17,207 nt of DNA, from the NCBI GenBank assembly GCA_964549475.1, contig CAZJXH010000055.1, forward strand, positions 1 to 17,207, written 5' to 3'. A program made the position numbers and the translations under genes. The notes beneath the pieces were generated by a model that saw only the letters and a program-made list of their open reading frames with translations, was not told the origin of the DNA and made no database searches. Source of the DNA: JBBQKF01 sp964549475. Its GTDB lineage: Bacteria; Bacillota; Clostridia; Saccharofermentanales; UBA5734. Shown here piece after piece: positions 1 through 7,969 of this stretch; positions within the stretch are counted from its first letter, which is position 1, and every line of letters starts with the position of its first letter.

Positions 1-1
1 G

Positions 2-877
2 GATTTTGCCAAGGTTAGCTTTATCGGAGCCATTGAGGACGGCAATCCCTGGGTTTTTTCCGTCAAAAAGAGAATTCCACAGAAAGCGATTCCTGTCGGC
101 ATTGTTCTGACCATCGCGGCTGCCGGGAGCGAAATGAGTTCTTCCTGTGTGATCACCAATGAAGAGATCCAGTCCAAAAGAGGATTCGACAATCCTTTGA
201 ACCGTCCTTTGTTTGCGGTGATGAACCCGGAATTGACTTATACAGTATCTCCCTATCAAACCGCTTGCGGGGTGGTTGACATTCTGATGCATACCCTGGA
301 ACGCTATTTCCAACCGGATCCGGATGCGGAACTGACCCATCAGATCGGAGAGGCATTGATGCGCAGTGTGATTGACGCAGGGAAAGTCGTCATGGAAGCT
401 CCAGCGGATTACGAAGCGCGCGCGACTCTGATGTGGGCTTCCAGTCTTTCTCACAATGGATTGACCGGAGCCGGCAAATCTGTCGGGCTCCCCGTCCATC
501 AGCTGGAGCACGAGGTGAGCGGAATGTTTGACCGCGTGGCGCATGCCGCAGGATTGAGTGTATTGTTCCCGGCATGGGCGAGATATGTTTATCAGATGGA
601 TGTGATGAAATTTTGCCGCTTCGCGGTGGAAGTTTGGAGATGCACGATGAATTTTGCAGATCCTGCCAGGACTGCGCTGGAAGGAATCGAACGATGCGAG
701 GACTATTTTGCGAAAATCCTGGGGATGCCATTGACTCTGCGGGACCTTGGAATTGAGGAGGACAGTTTTGACAGCATGGCGGAAAAATGCACGTTTTACG
801 GAAAAAGGACCATTCCGGGGATCCGCAATTTGGACAAAAAAGAGATCCTTGATATTTTCAAATTGGCAAAAGGATAG
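2..877 (+). CDS. Iron-containing alcohol dehydrogenase, C-terminal part (5' end outside window)
   Basis: The reading frame is open from base 2 to the TAG at 875-877, so the gene starts upstream of the window; internal ATGs such as 134 are not the start. The protein resembles the group III iron-dependent alcohol dehydrogenases of the butanol dehydrogenase/YqhD type, which reduce aldehydes with NAD(P)H in the cytoplasm. The metal ligands expected for the family are visible: Asp and His in GVVDILMHTLE (about 269-301), His in LPVHQLEHEVSG and His in VAHAAGL. All four appear present, so it is probably active. About 291 residues are seen of the usual 380-400. The residues that select NADH or NADPH lie outside the window, and the substrate cannot be told from sequence. 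No terminator hairpin was found in the 106 bases before the next gene. Confidence 0.9.
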   Translation, partial: DFAKVSFIGAIEDGNPWVFSVKKRIPQKAIPVGIVLTIAAAGSEMSSSCVITNEEIQSKRGFDNPLNRPLFAVMNPELTYTVSPYQTACGVVDILMHTLERYFQPDPDAELTHQIGEALMRSVIDAGKVVMEAPADYEARATLMWASSLSHNGLTGAGKSVGLPVHQLEHEVSGMFDRVAHAAGLSVLFPAWARYVYQMDVMKFCRFAVEVWRCTMNFADPARTALEGIERCEDYFAKILGMPLTLRDLGIEEDSFDSMAEKCTFYGKRTIPGIRNLDKKEILDIFKLAKG

Positions 878-983
878 AGAATCCACAGTCAGATCACACA
901 GTCGGATCAAGGGATTTGGACAATGAGAACAACAGAGTATTTTTTAAATCAGAATAATGAAAAACAGAAATGAGGATATGGAA

Positions 984-1490
984 ATGGACAGGAAAAAAAT
1001 ACGGATGATCGCTTACGGCGGCATATTGACTGCATTGGTGCTTGTCGCGACAATGTTTTTACAAATACCGAATGGCCAGGGCGGATATGTGAACCTGGGA
1101 GATGGCGTGATTTTTGCATCGGCGTTGATACTCGGACCTTTTGCCGGAGTGGTGGCTGCTTTGGGGTCTGTTTTCTCCGATCTTTTTCTCGGGTACGCGC
1201 AGTATGCGCCCGCAACTCTTGTGATCAAAGGGCTGATGGGTCTGGTAGCAGGAATTTTGTTGAAATACGGCAAAAAGAACCGCTATTTCTATACGGCGTT
1301 TATCTTTCTCATCTGTGAAGGAATCATGATCGGTGGCTACTTTTCCTTTGAAAGCATCTTGTTTGGCGTTCCATACGCATTGGTCAATATTGTTCCGAAC
1401 CTGATACAGGCTGTCGCAGGGATCGCAGTCGGGCTGGCGTCGCTGCCGATTGTGAATAAGATATTCGAAAGCGAAAAATTCAGCGTCTAG
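984..1490 (+). CDS. ECF transporter S component (substrate-binding membrane subunit)
   Basis: This is a hydrophobic protein of 168 residues with about five or six membrane segments. It has the pattern GYVNLGDGVIF...GPFAGVVAALGSVFSDLFLGY...YAPATLVIKGLMGLVAG, typical of the ECF-type S components that capture a vitamin or its precursor and dock on a shared EcfA/EcfA'/EcfT energising module. No such module is encoded nearby, as is usual for group II ECF systems. I place the start at ATG 984, because GAGG at 972-975 is correctly spaced for it; ATG 957 would add nine polar residues and has no ribosome binding site. The substrate is not identifiable: I see no riboswitch upstream, and the neighbour mnmA gives no clear hint. 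Confidence 0.82.
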   Translation: MDRKKIRMIAYGGILTALVLVATMFLQIPNGQGGYVNLGDGVIFASALILGPFAGVVAALGSVFSDLFLGYAQYAPATLVIKGLMGLVAGILLKYGKKNRYFYTAFIFLICEGIMIGGYFSFESILFGVPYALVNIVPNLIQAVAGIAVGLASLPIVNKIFESEKFSV

Positions 1491-1521
1491 CGGGAATCCG
1501 GTAAAGGAAAGGAAACAGGCC

Positions 1522-2610
1522 ATGAACAAGAAAAAGGTCATGATCGGCATGAGCGGCGGGGTGGACAGCTCGGTTGCAGCGGCATTATTACTCGAACAGG
1601 GGTATGAAGTCGTCGGCGTGACGCTGAAACTCTGGGCGGAAGAATCCGATGACCTTGCACATCCAAGCGGTGGATGCTGCTCGCTGGACGACATCAACGA
1701 TGCCAGGATGGTTGCCTTCAAACTGGGGATTCCCCATTATGTACTGAATTTCAAAGAAGCCTTCCGCAAGGATGTCGTGGATTATTTCGTCAAAGAATAC
1801 CAATGCGGAAGAACCCCCAATCCCTGCATCGCCTGCAATCGGCATATCAAATTCGAGGGACTGCTGGACAGAGCCCTTTCGATGGAGTTTGACTACATCG
1901 CGACAGGACATTATGCGAAAATTATCTCCAATCCCGTCAGCGGCAGAGTTGAACTTCACCGGGGAGCCTCCATTCAAAAAGATCAAAGCTATGTTCTTTA
2001 CCACTTCACCCAACATCAGCTTTCGCACATGCTCATGCCGCTGGGGGACATGGCAAAGGATCAGACCCGCGAAATTGCCGCCCGATATGGCTTATCCATC
2101 GCAAAAAAACCGGACAGCCAGGAAATCTGTTTTGTTCCGGACCAGGATTATGCGGCCTTTATCGAACGTTACACCGGAGAGAAATCCATTCCCGGGAATT
2201 TCATCGATTCAAAAGGCCGGATTCTCGGCACCCATCAAGGCATCGGACACTATACGATCGGCCAGCGGAAAGGACTTGGCATCGCATTCGGCATCCCCAT
2301 GTTCGTCACACGGATCGATCTGGAAAATAACACGGTGATGTTGGGCGCAGAGGAGGAAATCTTTCAAACAATTCTGACTGCCGGAGATTTGAATTTTATC
2401 GAAATTTCAGAATTGACAGACCCGATCCAGGTCCAGGCAAAAATCCGGTATAGTGCGGTTCCTGCTCCTGCCACGCTGATCCCGGTGGCGGGAGATACGG
2501 CAAAAGTTGTGTTCGACCAGCCGCAAAGAGCCATCACACCCGGACAATCCGTTGTGTTTTATCATGACGAGAGCGTTGTGGGGGGCGGGACAATACTGGG
2601 ACCAGTTTGA
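1522..2610 (+). CDS. mnmA: tRNA-specific 2-thiouridylase MnmA
   Basis: MnmA puts sulfur on C2 of the wobble uridine (position 34) of tRNA-Lys, Glu and Gln, using ATP and a persulfide carrier. The 362 residues match the family's usual length. The PP-loop SGGVDSS lies at residues 11-17. The two catalytic cysteines are C102 in NPCIACN and C203 in SQEICFVP. The middle region GQRKGLGIAFG and the C-terminal beta-barrel with AKIRYS...V.FDQPQRAITPGQSVVFY are typical. The start ATG has AAAGGAAAGG upstream and lies 31 bases after the S-component gene, so the two are probably co-transcribed. The cysteine desulfurase that would supply the sulfur is not in the window. Confidence 0.97.
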   Translation: MNKKKVMIGMSGGVDSSVAAALLLEQGYEVVGVTLKLWAEESDDLAHPSGGCCSLDDINDARMVAFKLGIPHYVLNFKEAFRKDVVDYFVKEYQCGRTPNPCIACNRHIKFEGLLDRALSMEFDYIATGHYAKIISNPVSGRVELHRGASIQKDQSYVLYHFTQHQLSHMLMPLGDMAKDQTREIAARYGLSIAKKPDSQEICFVPDQDYAAFIERYTGEKSIPGNFIDSKGRILGTHQGIGHYTIGQRKGLGIAFGIPMFVTRIDLENNTVMLGAEEEIFQTILTAGDLNFIEISELTDPIQVQAKIRYSAVPAPATLIPVAGDTAKVVFDQPQRAITPGQSVVFYHDESVVGGGTILGPV

Positions 2611-2627
2611 CAAACCATGACAGATTA

Positions 2628-2651
2628 TAGCAAATCATGTAGCAAATCATG
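2628..2651. repeat. Two exact tandem copies of a 12-base unit
   Basis: TAGCAAATCATG occurs at 2628-2639 and again at 2640-2651, directly after mnmA. A weaker third resemblance (AAGAAATCAT) follows. No hairpin or T-run is formed, so it is not a terminator. It looks like a local slippage duplication in the mnmA-hisZ spacer. Confidence 0.7.
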
Positions 2652-2677
2652 TAAAAGAAATCATTTAAAATTCACGG

Positions 2678-2707
2678 TTGACAGACACGGCGTTGATACG
2701 GTATAAT
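2678..2707 (+). promoter_or_regulatory. Promoter of the histidine operon
   Basis: The hexamers are perfect sigma-70/sigma-A consensus: TTGACA at 2678-2683 and TATAAT at 2702-2707, with an 18-base spacer. Transcription should start near 2714, leaving a leader of about 113 bases before hisZ. This is the only strong promoter seen before the his cluster. Confidence 0.85.
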
Positions 2708-2715
2708 ACGCTTTA

Positions 2716-2749
2716 TTGATTTACCACTTTACTTCGATAAAGCAATCAA
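2716..2749 (+). promoter_or_regulatory. Hairpin at the 5' end of the his leader
   Basis: TTGATT (2716-2721) pairs with AATCAA (2744-2749), and inside it CTTTA (2727-2731) pairs with TAAAG (2738-2742) around the loop CTTCGA. It sits at the predicted mRNA 5' end, with no T-run. It could protect the 5' end or be regulatory. There is no T-box sequence and no His-codon-rich leader peptide. Confidence 0.4.
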
Positions 2750-2766
2750 CAAAAAACAATGACACG

Positions 2767-2807
2767 TGACAACACAATGAAATAACAGAACCGTCCCTGT
2801 GTTGTCA
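2767..2807. repeat. Palindromic repeat, copy A (shortened), in the his leader
   Basis: Perfect 10-base arms TGACAACACA (2767-2776) and TGTGTTGTCA (2798-2807) enclose AGAACCGTCCC (2787-2797). Read on the minus strand it is TGACAACACA, then GGGACGGTTCT, then GTTATTTCAT, then the closing arm. The core is shared with copies B (6088-6157) and C (16286-16363), but here it occurs on only one side, as if half the palindrome had been deleted. It ends 7 bases before the hisZ Shine-Dalgarno. Confidence 0.75.
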
Positions 2808-2826
2808 ATCAGGCAAGAGGTGCGTG

Positions 2827-4032
2827 ATGGGAAAATGGAAATATTATACACCGGACGGGATCAATGATATCCTGCCGAACGAGTGTGCCGCGAAACGTGA
2901 AATCGAGAGCAAGCTGCGATCCCTGTTCGCGTTGAACGGATATCTGGAAATCGAAACCCCGACATTGGAATTTTACGATGTCTATGCTGCGGGGAACGGA
3001 TTTGCACCGCAGGAAGGGATGTTCAAATTTTTTGACCAGCAGGGACGGATCCTTTCCCTTCGATACGATGGAACGGTTCCCGCTGCAAGACTGGCATCCA
3101 CGGTTTTAAAAGATGTCAAACCCCCGATCCGCCTTTCCTACATCGGGGAAATGTTCCGCTATAATGAAACAGGCGGCGGCAAGCAAAAAGAATTCACCCA
3201 GGCCGGCATCGAACTGATGGGCCCCAAAACCCCGAGGGCGGATGCACAAGTTATCACAACCGCCATTGAATCCGCAATCCTGCTGGGGATTACGGATCTG
3301 CAGGTGAGCCTCGGCGAAGTGGAATTTTTCAAAGGACTGATGGAGGAATGGAAGATTGATGAAGAGGCCGCAGAGGTGCTTCCGAAACTGATCGACGGAA
3401 AAGAAATGGTGGCTCTGGAGGATTTGTGCGAACAGCTGGAGCTTTCAGAAAATGCAAAAAAAGTCCTTCTAAATATGGCTTCCTCGTATGGCACATATGA
3501 CCTGATCGACGAAATGCGGCAACTGGTAACCAATACACGCTCTTTACAAGCACTGGACAATCTGAACGAGGTTCTTCAAATTTTAGAAGAGGAAGGCATC
3601 CTCAAATATGTCTCTCTGGATCTGGGCATGCTCCAGAGCCTGAATTATTACACCGGGATCATTTTCAAAGGATTTACCTATGGAATCGGGTTTCCTCTGC
3701 TGAGCGGAGGTCGTTACGACAATGTGGTAAGTGAATTTGGCCGCTCGTTATCTTCCACCGGATTTTCTCTGGGAATCAATTTTGTCATGACCGCTTTGCG
3801 CCGGCAAAAAAAGAAAACCGTTCCATTCGGGCCAACGCTTGTTGTCGGATATGACATCCGGTCCAGAGCAAAGGCGTTTGCCTATGTCAGAGAGCAGAGA
3901 GAAAAGAAAATCAACACCGAGCTGGACTGTATGAATCTGAAACCGGAAGAACTGCTGGCTTATGCGAACGATAAAGGAATCGGTCAGGCGGTATTCCTTG
4001 ATGCCAAAGGAGAATTGCAAAGGCTTGACTGA
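2827..4032 (+). CDS. hisZ: ATP phosphoribosyltransferase regulatory subunit HisZ
   Basis: HisZ is a catalytically inactive paralogue of histidyl-tRNA synthetase. It forms a hetero-octamer with short HisG, activates it and gives it histidine feedback inhibition. The class II synthetase core is clear: YYTPDGINDILP at the N-terminus, the motif-2-like LRYDGTVPAARLA, and YYTGIIFKGF...LLSGGRYDNVV. The full anticodon-binding domain of HisRS is replaced by a short tail, as expected for HisZ. I chose ATG 2827 (401 residues), 6 bases after AAGAGG at 2815-2820; GTG 2824, one codon upstream, is too close. The immediately following short hisG confirms the identity over a true HisRS. It is the first gene of the operon. 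Confidence 0.95.
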   Translation: MGKWKYYTPDGINDILPNECAAKREIESKLRSLFALNGYLEIETPTLEFYDVYAAGNGFAPQEGMFKFFDQQGRILSLRYDGTVPAARLASTVLKDVKPPIRLSYIGEMFRYNETGGGKQKEFTQAGIELMGPKTPRADAQVITTAIESAILLGITDLQVSLGEVEFFKGLMEEWKIDEEAAEVLPKLIDGKEMVALEDLCEQLELSENAKKVLLNMASSYGTYDLIDEMRQLVTNTRSLQALDNLNEVLQILEEEGILKYVSLDLGMLQSLNYYTGIIFKGFTYGIGFPLLSGGRYDNVVSEFGRSLSSTGFSLGINFVMTALRRQKKKTVPFGPTLVVGYDIRSRAKAFAYVREQREKKINTELDCMNLKPEELLAYANDKGIGQAVFLDAKGELQRLD

Positions 4033-4094
4033 GACCCGGGACAAGCGGACTACTTGGTCATAATTTATGAATCGAAAAGATAAAGAGGAATAAC

Positions 4095-4739
4095 ATGGAT
4101 AAGATCACCATTGCATTATCAAAAGGCCGGCTGGCGGAACAGGCCATCGAACTGATGGAAGCCGCAGGCTATGACTGCTCCGCGGCAAAAGAAAAAAGCC
4201 GGAAGCTTATTTTAGAGGATTCCAAAACCGGGTTCCGGTTCATCATGGCGAAACCCGCAGATGTCCCAACCTATGTGGAATACGGTGCGGCGGATATCGG
4301 CGTTGTCGGAAAAGACACCCTGCTCGAAGAAGGGCGGCATTTATATGAAGTCCTGAATCTCGGGTTCGGCGCCTGCAGGATGTGCGTGTGCGGATCGAAA
4401 GAACTGGCAGGGAAACTGGACCTGATCCCGAACAAGCGGGTTGCGACGAAATACCCGCATATCGCAAAAGAATATTTCGAAATGAAAAAGCACGAAAGTG
4501 TCGAAATCATCAAACTCAACGGATCCGTCGAACTCGCTCCGCTGATCGGGCTTTCGGAAGTCATCGTCGACATCGTGGAGAGCGGGAGAACACTGGAGGA
4601 AAACGGACTTGCGGTACTCGAGACCATTGCGGACATCAGCGCCAGGATGGTGGTGAACCGTGTCAGCATGAAAATGAAATCCGAGCAGATCCAGGAGCTG
4701 ATCCAGGCAGTCCGGAAACAGCTGGAAAAACAAAAATGA
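4095..4739 (+). CDS. hisG: ATP phosphoribosyltransferase, catalytic subunit, short form
   Basis: HisG catalyses the first committed step: ATP + PRPP to N1-(5-phosphoribosyl)-ATP and pyrophosphate. At 214 residues it is the short form, lacking the C-terminal ACT-like histidine-binding domain of long HisG, and so it depends on HisZ. Visible motifs are KITIALSKGRLAEQA at the N-terminus, PADVPTYVEYGAADIGVVGKD, RVATKYPHIAKEYF, and the PRPP loop IVESGRTLEENGL near residue 160. AAGAGGAA is well spaced before ATG 4095. It follows hisZ after 62 bases. Confidence 0.97.
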   Translation: MDKITIALSKGRLAEQAIELMEAAGYDCSAAKEKSRKLILEDSKTGFRFIMAKPADVPTYVEYGAADIGVVGKDTLLEEGRHLYEVLNLGFGACRMCVCGSKELAGKLDLIPNKRVATKYPHIAKEYFEMKKHESVEIIKLNGSVELAPLIGLSEVIVDIVESGRTLEENGLAVLETIADISARMVVNRVSMKMKSEQIQELIQAVRKQLEKQK

Positions 4740-4755
4740 AAAAGAAGGAAGCGTT

Positions 4756-6087
4756 ATGAATATCAAAGTAATCCAATCCGATGGGAGCGATCTTTCCGAT
4801 CTTGCCCGAAAGCTGGGGCTCCGTGCGAAAATGGAGCAGAAGGACGTCATCGCGGCGGTCACCGGGATCCTCGAGGATGTCAGGGAGACCGGGGACGAGG
4901 CGTTATGCCGCTATACCAGGCAGTTTGACAAGGTCGGCATCACGCCGGACCGGCTTCCGGTCACGCCGGAAGAGATGGAGGAAGCCGTGGCCGCGGTGGA
5001 TCCGGCGCTCCTGGAGATCCTATACAAGGCAAAGGCGAATATCGTGGAATTCCACCAGGCGCAGATCACGCCGGATATCCGTCTGGAAAGGGGAAACGGC
5101 GCAAGTGTCGGCATGCTGGTAAGGCCTTTGCAGACCGTGGGCGTCTATGTGCCCGGCGGGACGGCCCCGCTCCCGTCGTCCGTCCTCATGAACATCCTGC
5201 CCGCCAAGGCGGCGGGCGTGCCCCGCATCGTGATGTGCACGCCGCCTTGCAGCGACGGGAGCGTGGACCCGATGATCCTCGCTGCGGCCAGGATCGCCGG
5301 TGCGAGCGAGGTCTACCGGGTTGGCGGCGCCCAGGCGATCGCTGCGATGGCGTACGGCACCGCCACCGTCCCTGCGGTCGACAAGATCTGCGGCCCCGGC
5401 AACATTTACGTCAATACGGCCAAGCGCCTGGTCTACGGCAAGGTGGACATCGACATGTTCGCCGGCCCGAGCGAGATCCTGATCCTGGCGGACAAGACCG
5501 CGAACCCCGCCTTTCTGTCCGCCGACCTTCTGTCCCAGGCGGAACACGACAAACTGGCCTCCGCCATCCTGATCACAGACGATGCGGATCTTGCGGAGCA
5601 GGTCGCCCGGCAGGTCGTCACGCGGGCGGGGCAGATGCCCCGGCTGGAAATCCTGGAAGCTTCCCTGGCCGATTTTTGTGCGATTGTGGTCGTGCCGAAT
5701 CTGGCCATCGCGGTCGAATTCGCCAATATACTGGCGCCGGAGCATCTGGAGCTTTGCATCGCATCCCCCGAACAGGTGATTCCCCGTATCTTCAATGCCG
5801 GTGCGATTTTTGTCGGACATTACAGTCCGGAGCCATTGGGGGATTATTTCGCCGGACCCAGCCATGTCCTTCCGACAAGCGGGACAGCGCGGTTTTTCTC
5901 CCCGCTCAATACCGCGGATTTCCAGAAGAAAACCAGCGTGATCCATTATACGAGGGAGGCGCTGCGGGAATGCTACCGGGATGTGGCCGCGTTCGCCGGA
6001 GCCGAGAAACTGGATTGCCACGCGCAGTCCATGCTGGTCCGGTTCGAGGAGGACATCCTGTCAAAAGAAAAAATAAATGGAATATAG
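4756..6087 (+). CDS. hisD: Histidinol dehydrogenase
   Basis: HisD carries out the last two steps, oxidising L-histidinol to histidinal and then to histidine with two NAD+ and a zinc ion. The 443 residues are close to the usual 430-440. Family motifs run in order: VYVPGGTAPLPSSVLM, GPGNIYVNTAKR, DMFAGPSEIL, LLSQAEHD (zinc-ligand region), PEHLEL (catalytic Glu-His), GDYFAGPSHVLPTSGTARF and LDCHAQSMLVR (zinc His). The start lies 16 bases after hisG. Base composition is odd: 5161-5400 is about 72-73% G+C by hand count, against about 46% at 7081-7260 in hisC, and the last third of hisD is closer to its neighbours. Copy B of the palindromic repeat begins at the base after the stop codon. Confidence 0.97.
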   Translation: MNIKVIQSDGSDLSDLARKLGLRAKMEQKDVIAAVTGILEDVRETGDEALCRYTRQFDKVGITPDRLPVTPEEMEEAVAAVDPALLEILYKAKANIVEFHQAQITPDIRLERGNGASVGMLVRPLQTVGVYVPGGTAPLPSSVLMNILPAKAAGVPRIVMCTPPCSDGSVDPMILAAARIAGASEVYRVGGAQAIAAMAYGTATVPAVDKICGPGNIYVNTAKRLVYGKVDIDMFAGPSEILILADKTANPAFLSADLLSQAEHDKLASAILITDDADLAEQVARQVVTRAGQMPRLEILEASLADFCAIVVVPNLAIAVEFANILAPEHLELCIASPEQVIPRIFNAGAIFVGHYSPEPLGDYFAGPSHVLPTSGTARFFSPLNTADFQKKTSVIHYTREALRECYRDVAAFAGAEKLDCHAQSMLVRFEEDILSKEKINGI

Positions 6088-6157
6088 GGAACATGGGGAC
6101 GGTTCTTTTATTTCATGAAAGAAATAAAATGAAACAAAAGAACCGTCACCATATTCC
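6088..6157. repeat. Palindromic repeat, copy B, between hisD and hisC
   Basis: Two 29-base arms, 6088-6116 and 6129-6157, are inverted copies with three mismatches around a 12-base centre. Each arm runs inward as GGAAYATGG, then GACGGTTCTTTT, then TTTCAT. The left arm starts immediately after the hisD stop codon. In the his transcript it should fold into a long hairpin, but no T-run follows, so it should not terminate. The remaining 37 bases up to hisC hold its ribosome binding site. Confidence 0.85.
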
Positions 6158-6194
6158 AACATCAAAATAGCAAAAGAGTGGAGAACCGTTCGAA

Positions 6195-7271
6195 ATGGAC
6201 AATCGATTATGGAATAAAAAAACAAAAGAATCAACGCCCTATGTTCCGGGAGAACAGCCAAAAAAACCCTGCATCAAACTGAATACCAACGAGAATCCCT
6301 ATCCGCCTTCCCCGAAGGTGAAAGAACGGATGGCGCAGTTTTCCTGCGAGGCCTTGCGGCTTTATCCGGATACGACTTCAAGCCTCCTGAAAGAGACGGT
6401 TGCGGATTATTACGGAATTCGTCCGGACCAGCTGTTTTTCGGAAACGGATCGGACGAAGTCCTTGCCATTGTGTTCCAGGCGTTTTTCGACAAAGCCATG
6501 CCGGTCGCTTTCCCGGACATTTCCTACAGCTTTTATCCGGTCTATGCAGATTACTACTCGATTCCTGCGACTCTTATCCCGCTTTGCGACGACTTTACAA
6601 TTCCGCTGGAAAAATTCAAACAGTTCCGCGGCGGGGTGGTGCTTGCCAATCCGAATGCTCCGACAGGAATCACCATCGGGGTGGAGGAGATAAAAGACCT
6701 GGTTTTATCCAACCGGGACCGGCTTGTCGTCATCGACGAAGCCTACATTGATTTCGGAGGGGAATCCGCTGTCCGTCTGATCGACGAATCCGACAATCTG
6801 CTGGTGGTCCAGACGGTTTCGAAATCCCGCTCGCTGGCAGGCCTCCGGGTGGGATATGCAATGGGGAATCCGTCCCTCATCAAAGCACTGGAATGCACGA
6901 GGGACTCGTTCAACTCCTATACCATGGACATCCTCGCGCAGCAACTGACTCTTGCCGCGTTTGAAGACGGTCCGTGGTTTGAGCAGACCCGCGCGCGGAT
7001 CATCAAGACAAGGGAATGGTTTGTCGGGGAATTAAACCGGCTGGGGTTTTCCACCCTTCCATCCAAAGCGAATTTTATTTTTACAACCCATCCGGCGTTT
7101 TCTGCAAAGAAGCTCTATGAACTTTTACGAGAACAAGGTATACTGGTAAGGTATTTCAGCAAGCCGAGGATTGACGATTATCTGCGGATCAGTATCGGCA
7201 CAGAAGAGGAAATGCGGCAATTGACACAGGCGCTGGAGAGCATTTTAGCAAAAGGAGCACCGACAAAATGA
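6195..7271 (+). CDS. hisC: Histidinol-phosphate aminotransferase
   Basis: HisC is a PLP-dependent class I/II aminotransferase that makes L-histidinol phosphate from imidazole-acetol phosphate and glutamate. Its 358 residues match the family. Visible motifs are LNTNENPYPPSP (29-40, substrate loop), FGNGSDE (82-88), NPNAPTG (152-158), VVIDEAYIDF (178-187) and SKSRSLAGLRVGY (from 209), with K210 as the PLP lysine. GAGTGGAGAA precedes ATG 6195. The TGA overlaps the hisB start codon in an ATGA junction, so the two genes are probably translationally coupled. It follows hisD after 107 bases filled mostly by palindrome B. Confidence 0.96.
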   Translation: MDNRLWNKKTKESTPYVPGEQPKKPCIKLNTNENPYPPSPKVKERMAQFSCEALRLYPDTTSSLLKETVADYYGIRPDQLFFGNGSDEVLAIVFQAFFDKAMPVAFPDISYSFYPVYADYYSIPATLIPLCDDFTIPLEKFKQFRGGVVLANPNAPTGITIGVEEIKDLVLSNRDRLVVIDEAYIDFGGESAVRLIDESDNLLVVQTVSKSRSLAGLRVGYAMGNPSLIKALECTRDSFNSYTMDILAQQLTLAAFEDGPWFEQTRARIIKTREWFVGELNRLGFSTLPSKANFIFTTHPAFSAKKLYELLREQGILVRYFSKPRIDDYLRISIGTEEEMRQLTQALESILAKGAPTK

Positions 7272-7855
7272 GAAAAGCGGAAATGAACAGGGACACTAAT
7301 GAAACGAAAATTTATGCATCAGCCGACCTGGATGGAACGGGTGCGACCGATATCAGCACCGGGATTGGATTTCTGGACCATATGCTGATTCTTCTGGGGA
7401 AACACAGCGGAATGGATCTGACCATTCAATGCAAGGGTGATTTGTATGTCGACGGACATCATACGGTCGAGGACATCGGCATTGTACTGGGACAGGTTTT
7501 ACAGAAGACATTCGGCGACAAAAGGGGAATCCGGCGCTACGGCAGCGCGAGAATCCCGATGGACGAGGCTCTTGTCTGCGTCGATCTGGATATCTCGGGA
7601 CGGCCTTTTCTGGCAATCCATGCGGAATTCACCTCGCCGAAAGTCGGGGATTTCGATACCTCGCTGGTGGAGGAATTTTTCCGGGCTTTGTCGCAGAACA
7701 GCGGAATCACATTGCATATCAATTGCGAATGCGGCAAGAACGACCATCATATTATCGAAGGGATGTTCAAGGCCTTTGCGAAAGCGCTTCGGACGGCGAC
7801 CGAGATCGATCCCCGTTTCGCATCACAAATTCCATCGACGAAAGGAACTCTGTAA
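7268..7855 (+). CDS. hisB: Imidazoleglycerol-phosphate dehydratase (monofunctional)
   Basis: HisB dehydrates imidazole glycerol phosphate to imidazole-acetol phosphate using manganese. The protein has 195 residues, the single-domain length, with no fused histidinol-phosphate phosphatase as in E. coli. FLDHML (35-40), DGHHTVEDIGI (62-72) and NDHHIIEGMFKAF (158-170) contain the metal-binding histidines and glutamates of the two repeated half-domains. The start overlaps the hisC stop by four bases, and AAAGGAGC provides the ribosome binding site. The 114 bases to purC contain only a weak hairpin. Confidence 0.97.
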   Translation: MRKAEMNRDTNETKIYASADLDGTGATDISTGIGFLDHMLILLGKHSGMDLTIQCKGDLYVDGHHTVEDIGIVLGQVLQKTFGDKRGIRRYGSARIPMDEALVCVDLDISGRPFLAIHAEFTSPKVGDFDTSLVEEFFRALSQNSGITLHINCECGKNDHHIIEGMFKAFAKALRTATEIDPRFASQIPSTKGTL

Positions 7856-7969
7856 TCAGACAGGGAGCTTTCCCTTACATGAATTCATCTTTGGAAACGG
7901 TTCCATATTGCAAGAATCGATTGTTCCTATTTACTAAATAAAAAACATTTTTATCGGAGGAGCCATTCT

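Noticed and set aside
923..973. Possible 16-residue leader peptide before the S-component gene
   Set aside because: ATG 923 to TGA 971-973 is short, has only a weak ribosome binding site and no codon run suggesting attenuation. The stop overlapping the S-component SD could be chance.
2611..2826. T-box or histidine attenuator before hisZ
   Set aside because: There is no T-box sequence, no terminator with a T-run and no run of His codons in any small frame of the leader.
5020..6021. Long open frames antisense or shifted to hisD (also 5235-6170 +)
   Set aside because: High GC at third codon positions leaves few stops in other frames. The shadow proteins are Arg/Gly-rich without family motifs, while the hisD frame carries every HisD motif.
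7893..7937. Separate promoter for purC
   Set aside because: TTGCAA at 7908 with TACTAA at 7932 is a poor match to consensus. A TGGAA/TTCCA mini-hairpin nearby has no further support.
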